Assembly (NCBI GenBank): GCA_025602905.1
Contig: JAHLKI010000028.1
Location: 310,001-374,000 of the forward strand
DNA: 64,000 nt
Direction: 5' to 3'
Source: Phlyctochytrium arcticum
Lineage: Eukaryota > Chytridiomycota > Chytridiomycetes > Chytridiales > Chytridiaceae
Numbering within the stretch: the first letter of the stretch is position 1; each line of letters opens with the position of its first letter. The notes beneath the pieces were generated by a model. The model was not told the origin of the DNA. It searched no databases and saw only the letters and a program-made list of their open reading frames with translations. Below, piece after piece: positions 57,401-64,000 of the stretch. The translations under genes were made by a program, and so were the position numbers.

Positions 57401-60400
57401 GCGCCTGTGTCAGTACCTTTGCGGCCAATGGGTCCTGATGAGCTCGAGGAGCTCCAACAGCAAATTACCAAACTCTTGGCCAAGGGATGGATCCGCCATT
57501 CTTCAAGTCCGTGGGGCGCCGCTGTGCTATTTGCGAAAAAGAAGGACGGAACTCTTCGTTGCTGCATTGATTACCGTGGGTTGAATCGGCAGACAAAGAA
57601 GGACCGTACCCCTTTGCCGCATTTAGCCGAGTTGCGTCACCGTACGGTTGGCAAGAAGTGGTTTTCGCTGTTGGACATCAAGGACGCTTACCATTGTGTG
57701 CGCACCAGGGAAGGTGACATCCCAAAGACTGCATTCAAAACCCGCTTTGGACATTTCGAGTACGCCGTGATGCCGTTTGGGCTAACGAACGCACCTGCGA
57801 CTTTCCAACGGATTATGAACAAAGTCTTTGGAAGCATGTACGATGATTTCATTATCACGTACTTGGACGACATTCTCGTCTTCTCCGACACGCTGGAAGA
57901 GCATCAGCGCCATGTCGAGAGTGTGCTGAAGGCATTGGAGGCCAGCGCACTGTATGTCAAACCGTCCAAATGCACTTGGGCTGTGCAGGAAGTTGAATTC
58001 TGTGGCCATATGATGGGTCAGTCTGGCGTCCGCATCTCCGAGAGCAAGATTGCAGCCGTCCAGAGCTTTGCTGTTCCCCGGAACTTCAAAGACATTCAAT
58101 CCTTCCTGGGTTTGACCAACTACCTTTCATCGTATGTCGATAGGTATGCTGAGATCGCGCATCCGTTGTCTGAACTGCAGTCTGGCAATAAGCCCTGGCA
58201 GTGGACTGATGCGGAAATCAAAGCGTTTGAGCCGCTGAAGGAGAAGATTTCTACGGCTCCTATGTTGACGCCGTACAATCCAGACAAGGAAGTCTACGTG
58301 TTCACCGACGCGTCTGGCTTCGCCATAGGAGGATGGCTTGCTCAACCAGCCAATGCAGATGACACTATGCCTTCACCTTTGCCAACTACGGTTGCAGGGT
58401 TTAAGGATCTGCCCCGGCTGCGTCCCATCTTGTACTTCTCGAGGAAGATGCAAGATGCAGAGACTCGGTACCCGGTCCATGAGCAGGAGTTGCTTGCGCT
58501 TGTCAAGATGCTGAAGGCGAACCGACAGTTCCTCATGGGACGCCATTTTCGCGCTTTCGTCGACCACAAATCTCTGATCTACTTGCAGGAACAGCAGCAT
58601 TTGAGTCGTCGTCAGGCAAATTGGGTCGAATTTCTCCAACAGTTTGACTTTGACATCGAGTACCTTCCTGGTGAATGGAACACCGTTGCCGATGTCCTTA
58701 GCCGTAACCCGTATTACGCGCCGCGCTGTGCGGATTGTGCGCAACGAGTTATGGTTAACGCTGTGGCGGTTCAGGCAGCACACCTTTCCGAACATCGTGC
58801 GACGATCAAGGTTACGGTTAATGCCGCCCGCGCGAAGAAGCGCGCAAGGAAGCATATGGCACAGGCGGTCGGCCAGCTGGAAGATGTTCCTTCCGACCCC
58901 CTGCAGTGGGCCAAATTGCTTCGATCGGACGACTTTGCTATCCAAATGCGGCAGAGTTTGGAGGCAAAGTCGAAAGCGCCGGAGACTATGTCAGCCCATG
59001 AGCGACGCTTTTCCGAAGAGGACCTCGGTATGCAGACCAACGACGGCAAGCCGGCTTCGTTGCTCCGCTACGAGGGTCGCCGCTATGTCCCCGACGCGTT
59101 ACGCACTGCGCTGTTAACGCGTTATCACGATTCCCTGCTGATGGGCGGACACACCGGAAAGCATTCGACTTATGCTCGCTTGCTCCAGGAGTATTGCTGG
59201 CCCGGTATGGAACGCGACGTTTCGGACTATGTTACCACATGCCCGCAATGTCAACGTTTCCGAACCACATCACGCGGTGTGGGGTTGCTCCGCTCATTAC
59301 CTGTGCCTGACAAGCGTTGGCATACGATCGGTATGGACTTTGTGTCTTTGCCTCGTACGGAATCGTGGGGGGGGGGGAAGGATAGCCATAATGGCGATTA
59401 TTACGATGCCGCACTCGTCATAGTGGATTACCTCTCCACTCGTGTGTATCTGATTCCATGTAACATGGAGATGGGGAGCCAAGAGATTGCATATCTCTTC
59501 ACTTCGCACTTCTTCAAGAATGAAGGTGCACCGGAAGTGATTGTCAACGACAGAGACAGCCGCTTTTTATCCGAGTTTTGGGAGGCCTTTACGGTCGGCT
59601 TGGGCATTAAGCGGGAAGTCGCGACGGCTCGTCATCAACAGACTGATGGCAAGTGCGAGCGCAAGATCAAGCCTGTGAAAAGCATTTTGAGGGCTTTCAT
59701 AGACCTTGACGGTAAGAATTGGGTGGACATCTTGCCGATGCTTGAGTTCCATCACAATTTGACTCCGTCAAGCATGGGCTTCGCTCCGTTCATGATAGAC
59801 AAGGGGCGTCTACCGCTGGTATTCGGGGAATTTACCACGCGGAAAGGTCTTCAACAGATCGCAACACCTACTGCGCAACAAGTTGCAAAGTTCGTTGATG
59901 CTCTGAGAGACACTGAACGGGTCGTGCAGCAGCGCCTACGTGATGCACAAGATGTGCAGGCGCGAAACCATGACCGCGGGCGTCGGACTCTGAAATTTGA
60001 CAAGGGCGATCTCGTCTTGCTCAAACGTAAGGGGATCCACATCCCGGCCTTGGGAAAGCTGCCCGAGAAGCTTCGTCAGGATTGGATTGGTCCATTCCGT
60101 GTGGAGGACTTTGGACCTCATCCTGATACGTACCGGTTGAAGTTGCCACATACTATGCGTATGGTTCATCCGACGTTTCATGTCAATATCTTGAAGACAT
60201 GGGAGCCCCCGAACTCCGTAGCCTACAGGGCTTCGTTGGAAGCGCCTGATCCTGTCCTTGTGAATGGAGAGGAACTTTGGCTAGTTGACCGCATCCTTGA
60301 CGAGAAAGTCCGTCACAGGAAGCGGATGTACTTGGTACAATGGGAAGGGTTCGGACCTGAGGACGCGACTTGGGAGCCGCGAAAACACGGAAGCACTGGG

Positions 60401-60445
60401 CGCATGGGAAGTAGCAAATCCCCCAGTGGCAGACCGTGTGACAGT
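54485..60445 (+). mobile_element. Ty3/gypsy LTR retrotransposon, element 2 (5' part, interrupted)
   Basis: The plus-strand element has a primer-binding site TGGTAGCACCACC at 54723-54735, gag from 54836 and a complete pol. The 5' LTR must end at 54722 (..CTTTGCA). Its start is not proven; TGTGTCATT at 54485 would give 238 bp, close to the other LTRs here. Near its 3' end, in the chromodomain, the element is cut by element 3, so its remaining tail and 3' LTR should lie beyond the window. Protein sequence is closely related to element 1. Confidence 0.85.
54836..56258 (+). pseudogene. Element 2 gag, frame broken
   Basis: The first frame (54836-55687) starts MTSKPSKTRKGQKG and has the helical capsid region (FLVRHHDYLDHPSSGTAYDN; YVQYMERHLTGAARSWLDSL). 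It stops at LRGLQCSN. Homology resumes in another frame at about 55690 (NRLTSQLAVGG; EVRALFRDGLNRGG), lacking some residues found in element 1 at the same place. The second frame ends in a CCHC knuckle, CFVCGSTAHVARMC. So a small deletion with frameshift has inactivated it, at a different spot from the break in element 1. Confidence 0.85.
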
Positions 60446-60574
60446 TATAACAGGATTAGCAGGGACGATGTTCCATTGGTGAGGTATAACTTTGTTCAGT
60501 GTAAAGTACAGTTGACTAGTACTATTCTGTGGGGGTTGTCGGTTAAGCTACGGGGGAGGGGAAAACTACCGTAG
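56183..60574 (+). CDS. Element 2 pol polyprotein (protease, RT, RNase H, integrase, chromodomain)
   Basis: One open frame of 1,463 codons, overlapping the end of gag by 76 bp, consistent with frameshift expression. Protease LIDTGCDTMMV at about residue 137; RT with WFSLLDIKDAYH, MPFGLTNAPATFQ and YLDD at about 560; RNase H with FTDASGFAIGGWL; integrase with zinc-binding CPQCQRF, catalytic Asp in HTIGMDFVSLP (about 1052), second Asp in NDRDSRFLSEFW (about 1123) and Glu in GKCERKIKP (about 1159); chromodomain VDRILDEKVRHRKRMYLVQW. The last 43 codons are LTR sequence of element 3, so the true C-terminus is lost. A G9 run at 59368-59376 could be error prone. Confidence 0.95.
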   Translation: MFCLWEHCARCPHVPQQSHWSFGKLEGMGEDGTGRPTLDVSVSCTLTNTLSSVNSVSLHPLVSSEGSSVKGEATHTVGSERPSGVVRVAPAEVAKGSSATNETPRRSPPGMIDPAISPYAFVIHGKLNGKMARMLIDTGCDTMMVSDKWVRKHGFPTHSPPTTIEVEWGDDGETFMSTRMMKGDLEIYTNAGQKIGFQEAPFIAAPLRVDVILGLPFILDLESLHIDKVDDYPRLSFTKEGTRHYCEARPVSRKWSGKLSWNASSLRYFACKPSSSRLKSPSELPGVKQIPELLRADRFLRGVWKKEFVSVFAVQVDVERWIEGGGRVRVAPASARVSAARSQARETGTQELKVPDSVPDPLASIPADHPLLAILRPYAKTVFAELQTLPPSRGEDDFKIEIEGKEAPVSVPLRPMGPDELEELQQQITKLLAKGWIRHSSSPWGAAVLFAKKKDGTLRCCIDYRGLNRQTKKDRTPLPHLAELRHRTVGKKWFSLLDIKDAYHCVRTREGDIPKTAFKTRFGHFEYAVMPFGLTNAPATFQRIMNKVFGSMYDDFIITYLDDILVFSDTLEEHQRHVESVLKALEASALYVKPSKCTWAVQEVEFCGHMMGQSGVRISESKIAAVQSFAVPRNFKDIQSFLGLTNYLSSYVDRYAEIAHPLSELQSGNKPWQWTDAEIKAFEPLKEKISTAPMLTPYNPDKEVYVFTDASGFAIGGWLAQPANADDTMPSPLPTTVAGFKDLPRLRPILYFSRKMQDAETRYPVHEQELLALVKMLKANRQFLMGRHFRAFVDHKSLIYLQEQQHLSRRQANWVEFLQQFDFDIEYLPGEWNTVADVLSRNPYYAPRCADCAQRVMVNAVAVQAAHLSEHRATIKVTVNAARAKKRARKHMAQAVGQLEDVPSDPLQWAKLLRSDDFAIQMRQSLEAKSKAPETMSAHERRFSEEDLGMQTNDGKPASLLRYEGRRYVPDALRTALLTRYHDSLLMGGHTGKHSTYARLLQEYCWPGMERDVSDYVTTCPQCQRFRTTSRGVGLLRSLPVPDKRWHTIGMDFVSLPRTESWGGGKDSHNGDYYDAALVIVDYLSTRVYLIPCNMEMGSQEIAYLFTSHFFKNEGAPEVIVNDRDSRFLSEFWEAFTVGLGIKREVATARHQQTDGKCERKIKPVKSILRAFIDLDGKNWVDILPMLEFHHNLTPSSMGFAPFMIDKGRLPLVFGEFTTRKGLQQIATPTAQQVAKFVDALRDTERVVQQRLRDAQDVQARNHDRGRRTLKFDKGDLVLLKRKGIHIPALGKLPEKLRQDWIGPFRVEDFGPHPDTYRLKLPHTMRMVHPTFHVNILKTWEPPNSVAYRASLEAPDPVLVNGEELWLVDRILDEKVRHRKRMYLVQWEGFGPEDATWEPRKHGSTGRMGSSKSPSGRPCDSYNRISRDDVPLVRYNFVQCKVQLTSTILWGLSVKLRGRGKLP

Positions 60575-60684
60575 GCTATATACTTGTAAAATGAAGGAAA
60601 GAAAAGACACGGCAGACACTGCGCAGCACGCGTCGCGCGACGCGTCTTGAAACTAACAAGGGAATGCGCAGTCAGCTTGTTACA
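60446..60684 (-). repeat. 3' LTR of element 3
   Basis: On the minus strand it starts TGTAACAAGC and ends CTGTTATA. The left neighbour is the element 2 chromodomain sequence, which reads on into the LTR for 43 codons. It contains GCGTCGCGCGACGC, a short palindrome. Confidence 0.92.
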
Positions 60685-60706
60685 CTCCCCTACTTAGGAG
60701 CGAGCG

Positions 60707-62860
60707 TCAGCGTATGTTGTTCTTGGTCTTGTAGTCGCGAAGGATCTGAATGGCTGCAGGTCCTTTGAAGTTCTGTGTTGGCTCGTACGTGTTCTCTTCG
60801 GATGGGTACCCTTTCCATTTGACTAGGTACTTGAGTTGGTTTCTGAACTTGCGATGGGCTTCGATGCGTTCAACTTCATAGTAAGCTTCGTCGTTGAAAA
60901 GTTGTGGTTCTGGTCGGGGGTCAACACGTCGATCGGGGAAGTTCTCCTGGGGGTCGATGTAGGGCTTCAGTTTACTGACGTGAAAGGTCGAATGCGCGCG
61001 GATGGTACTTGGGAGATCGAGGGTGTAGTTGTCTTTGTCGTCCTTGGCAGTGATCTTGAATGGGCCGAGCCAAAGGGGTTGCAATTTGGCTACGGGTCTA
61101 TCACTGGTTGTTTCTTGGACGAGGCCTTGACTAGACAACATGACGCGGGTACCAATGTCGAGGGTAGAAGGGTTGCGATGCAGTTTGTTGTATTGCACGG
61201 CTTGTCTTTGTTGGGCTGCGGCGATCTGGTCCTGGGCAACCTTGATGGTGGCGTTGATGTGGTTGAGGTAATCGGCAGCGTCAGGGTTGGCGGGTTGAAA
61301 GGAGCTTGGTGGTGTCTTTGGGGTACGCGGGTGTTGTCCTGTGTCGAGGTAGAATGGGGTCATACCAGTCGTGGCGGAGACTGCGTCGTTGTGAGCGAAC
61401 TCGGCGAAATGCAGCAAGTCTTCCCAGTTGGCCATATGGTGGTCGACAAATGCGCGTAAATAGGTCTTGAGTTCTTTGATCGTGATTTCCGCGAGACCGT
61501 TTGTCTGTTGGTGTCGAGCTGTGGACATGTGTGCTGCGCAATCCAGCATCTTGAGTAATTCGGACCAAAATTTGCTGATGAACTTGGAATCGCGGTCTGA
61601 AACGATGATCTGTGGCAATCCGTGGAGCTTGAAAATGTTGGCCATAAACAATTCCGCGGTATCTTTGGCAGTTGCTGTCTTCCGTGTTGGTAGGAAATGG
61701 GCACGCTTGGACAAGCGATCCACCACCACTAAAATTGCGTTGCGTCCGGAAGAAGTCGTGGGGAGGTCTGGGATGAAGTCCATCGAGATCTGACTCCATC
61801 TGGTCGTTGGGGTTGGCAAAGGGTGTAAAAGTCCAATGGGTAGGTGTGTCGATGATTTGTTGCGTTGGCAGGCGTCACAAGACTTGATGTACTGTCGGAT
61901 GTGCTTATACATCTTGGGCCAATAGTAGAATCTTGCTAGCGCTTCGAATGTTCTGTGTATACCAAAGTGTCCAGCGATGTGTGTGTCATGGTGGGTCTGG
62001 AGCAAGTTGGTTCGTTGTGAGTGTGGTACGTATATCCGATCATGGAAAAATACGAGTCCGTCATTGTGTTTGAGGTGGGCAAGTCGGGGACGTTCGTCTT
62101 TCGCAACTTGGTCAATGGGTTTCTTCAAAAGTTTGATCAAATTTTGAAGTTCAGTGTCTTTCAATGTCCCTTGGGTCAATGTGTTGAGGGGGGTTTCCGT
62201 GGTGAAGATTGTTGTGTTAATGTCGTAATTGTTGAGTGGGGTTCGACATTTGGTACATTTGGGCGCAAGATCTGCTCTCCTAGAGAGTACATCTGCAACG
62301 GTGTTCAGTTTGCCTGGTCCATATCCGATGCGGAAATCATATGATTGAAACTCCATGACCCATCTAACTTGGCGTCGTGTCAGATGGTGTTGGTCTTGCA
62401 ACCATTTCAAAGATTCGTGGTCGGATACTACGTTGAATTCCCTTCCTTCCAGATAATGTCTCCAGACTCTGAGAGCATCGTGAATGGCGAGGAGTTCTTG
62501 TTCGCGAGTATCGTAGCCTAGTTCCGCAGAGGTCATTTTGCGTGAGTGATATGCAACGGGTCGAATGGATTTGCCGTCATCCTGGCCGAGCCATGCGCCG
62601 ATAGCAAAGCCAGAGGCATCGGGGTAGACAACAGTGGGTAGTTGAGGGTCAAATGTGCGTAGGACGGGTGCGGATGTGGCTAAGTCCTTCAGGGCAATAA
62701 AGGTCTTTTCGCATTCCGGTGTCCAGATCCAAGGTTGTTCTTTTCGAAGGAGGTCAGTGAGAGGGAATTCAACGTAGTATCCGACCACGAATCTTTGAAA
62801 TGGTTGCAAGACCAACACCATCTGACACGACGCCAAGTTAGATGGGTCATGGAGTTTCAA
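60707..62860 (-). pseudogene. Element 3 pol remnant (RNase H, integrase, chromodomain)
   Basis: 717 codons. RNase H begins with VVYPDASGFAIGAWLG and has REQELLAIHDAL and NVVSDHESLKWL. Integrase follows with H..H/CDACQRNKSS, ISMDFIPDLP, VSDRDSKFISKFW and GLAEITIKELKTYL, i.e. all three catalytic acidic residues. The end is a chromodomain (EVERIEAHRKFRNQLKYLVK). The first 30 codons are inverted-arm sequence, not gypsy protein, because the frame runs out of the hairpin spacer into the other arm. Protease and RT are absent. Confidence 0.9.
61632..62443 (-). repeat. Inverted repeat arm A (812 bp) of element 3
   Basis: Covers the end of RNase H through the integrase catalytic region. Its reverse complement equals arm B at 62762-63573; shadow frames on the opposite strand are also the same in both arms, showing near or full identity at DNA level. 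The spacer between arms is 318 bp (62444-62761) of unique RNase H sequence. Confidence 0.95.
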
Positions 62861-63573
62861 TCATATGATTTCCGCATCGGATATGGACCAGGCAAACTGA
62901 ACACCGTTGCAGATGTACTCTCTAGGAGAGCAGATCTTGCGCCCAAATGTACCAAATGTCGAACCCCACTCAACAATTACGACATTAACACAACAATCTT
63001 CACCACGGAAACCCCCCTCAACACATTGACCCAAGGGACATTGAAAGACACTGAACTTCAAAATTTGATCAAACTTTTGAAGAAACCCATTGACCAAGTT
63101 GCGAAAGACGAACGTCCCCGACTTGCCCACCTCAAACACAATGACGGACTCGTATTTTTCCATGATCGGATATACGTACCACACTCACAACGAACCAACT
63201 TGCTCCAGACCCACCATGACACACACATCGCTGGACACTTTGGTATACACAGAACATTCGAAGCGCTAGCAAGATTCTACTATTGGCCCAAGATGTATAA
63301 GCACATCCGACAGTACATCAAGTCTTGTGACGCCTGCCAACGCAACAAATCATCGACACACCTACCCATTGGACTTTTACACCCTTTGCCAACCCCAACG
63401 ACCAGATGGAGTCAGATCTCGATGGACTTCATCCCAGACCTCCCCACGACTTCTTCCGGACGCAACGCAATTTTAGTGGTGGTGGATCGCTTGTCCAAGC
63501 GTGCCCATTTCCTACCAACACGGAAGACAGCAACTGCCAAAGATACCGCGGAATTGTTTATGGCCAACATTTT
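62762..63573 (+). repeat. Inverted repeat arm B (812 bp) of element 3
   Basis: The plus strand reads the same RNase H-integrase peptide as arm A (for example REFNVVSDHESLKWLQDQ and SAMDF-like ISMDFIPDLPTT) for about 270 residues without change. It ends at CCAACATTTT, where the sequence turns into minus-strand gag DNA. Confidence 0.95.
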
Positions 63574-63794
63574 TTGCATTTGGCGGTAGGAGTTTTGAAG
63601 GTCAGTATGTTGTTGGGTCAACTCAATGAGTCTCGCCATCGCTTGCTCTGCCGTCAGTTCGGTGGGTTCAGTGGGTTCAGTGGGTTCAGTGGGTTCAGTG
63701 GGTTCAGTGGGTTCGGTGGGTTCAGTGGGTTCAGTGGATTCAGTGGGTCGGTGTTGGTACTATTAGGCAAGGAATCGAATGGGTGGTGCTACCA
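63574..63794 (-). pseudogene. Element 3 gag start, truncated
   Basis: On the minus strand after the primer-binding site, the frame reads repeated Thr-Glu-Pro and then ELTAEQAMARLIELTQQHTD and LQNSYRQMQK, a coiled-coil gag N-terminus. After about 20 more bases it is cut by arm B. No ATG precedes the repeats; the first in-frame Met is in EQAMARL. Confidence 0.7.
63655..63750. repeat. 9-bp minisatellite GGGTTCAGT
   Basis: About nine tandem copies of GGGTTCAGT with two variant units. On the minus strand it encodes Thr-Glu-Pro repeats near the start of gag. Confidence 0.9.
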
Positions 63795-64000
63795 TATAAC
63801 AGGATTAGCAGGGACGATGTTCCATTGGTGAGGTATAACTTTGTTCAGTGTAAAGTACAGTTGACTAGTACTATTCTGTGGGGGTTGTCGGTTAAGCTAC
63901 GGGGGAGGGGAAAACTACCGTAGGCTATATACTTGTAAAATGAAGGAAAGAAAAGACACGGCAGACACTGCGCAGCACGCGTCGCGCGACGCGTCTTGAA
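63795..64000 (-). repeat. 5' LTR of element 3 (cut by window edge)
   Basis: Starts TATAACAGGATTAGC, identical by eye to the left LTR over the 206 bp visible. The remaining 33 bp and the right target duplication lie outside the window. Confidence 0.93.

Larger units (their letters stand above)
60446..64000 (-). mobile_element. Ty3/gypsy LTR retrotransposon, element 3 (rearranged; nested in element 2)
   Basis: Minus-strand element bounded by a 239-bp LTR (60446-60684) and a second LTR starting at 63795 and cut by the window edge. The visible 206 bp agree with the left LTR. A polypurine tract (AGTAGGGGAG) abuts the left LTR and a primer-binding site TGGTAGCACCACCC the right one. Inside are RNase H, integrase and chromodomain in the minus frame, then an inverted copy of part of them, then a gag start. 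Capsid, protease and RT are missing. It belongs to a different subfamily from elements 1 and 2. Confidence 0.93.

Noticed and set aside
62021..63184. Two copies of a 107-codon frame on opposite strands
   Set aside because: Antisense shadow of the integrase region, duplicated because of the inverted repeat; used only as evidence for arm identity.
63574..64000. A tandem repeat that could be taken for a CRISPR array
   Set aside because: 9-bp units without spacers inside a eukaryotic retroelement coding region; it is a minisatellite.

Overview
The window is nuclear DNA of a fungus. Genes are dense, introns are short (about 50-100 nt, GT..AG, often with a CTNAC-like branch site), and the gene set is fungal: ERG28, GLE1, RXT2, VPS27, RCM1/NSUN5 and mitoribosomal mL38. 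An intact-looking gene for DRC1, an axonemal nexin-dynein regulatory subunit, implies an organism with motile flagella, so a zoosporic early-diverging lineage (chytrid-like) fits best. The species cannot be named from sequence alone.

Bases 1-8.5 kb hold the N-terminal end of a WDR7-like gene (-), a DExH RNA helicase (-), ERG28 (+), the ubiquitin E2 variant MMS2 (-) and RCL1 (+). Bases 8.5-12.7 kb are gene-poor: short palindromic repeats, a diverged direct repeat, a Tc1/mariner-type MITE, a transposase-associated relic and a decayed coding-like stretch.

Bases 12.7-35.4 kb are packed with conserved genes, mostly in divergent pairs with start codons 130-370 bp apart: GLE1/RCM1, an unknown small protein/mL38, RAD17/MED10 and an L1-domain nucleolar protein/PPR protein. 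A paxillin-like LIM protein, a possible MIM1-like small membrane protein, DRC1 and tRNA-Ile(AAT) are also here. Bases 35.4-37.3 kb carry a broken Merlin-type (ISXO2-domain) DNA transposon between purine-rich inverted repeats.

Bases 37.5-47.3 kb hold VPS27 (ESCRT-0), a peroxisomal hydratase-SCP2 fusion with a PTS1, a 3-ketoacyl-CoA thiolase with a PTS2, UXT and RXT2. The hydratase and thiolase catalyse non-adjacent steps of peroxisomal beta-oxidation and lie 1.5 kb apart in divergent orientation.

Bases 48.4-64 kb are retrotransposon territory with three Ty3/gypsy chromodomain elements. Element 1 (-) is bounded by identical 236-bp LTRs and a perfect 5-bp target duplication, yet has lost all of reverse transcriptase and RNase H. 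Element 2 (+) keeps a complete pol but has a broken gag. Element 3 (-) is inserted into the 3' end of element 2 and contains an 812-bp inverted repeat of its own pol, so its transcript would fold into a long hairpin. Elements 2 and 3 run off the right edge. The hairpin element and the RT-less but apparently recently mobile element are the most notable things seen.
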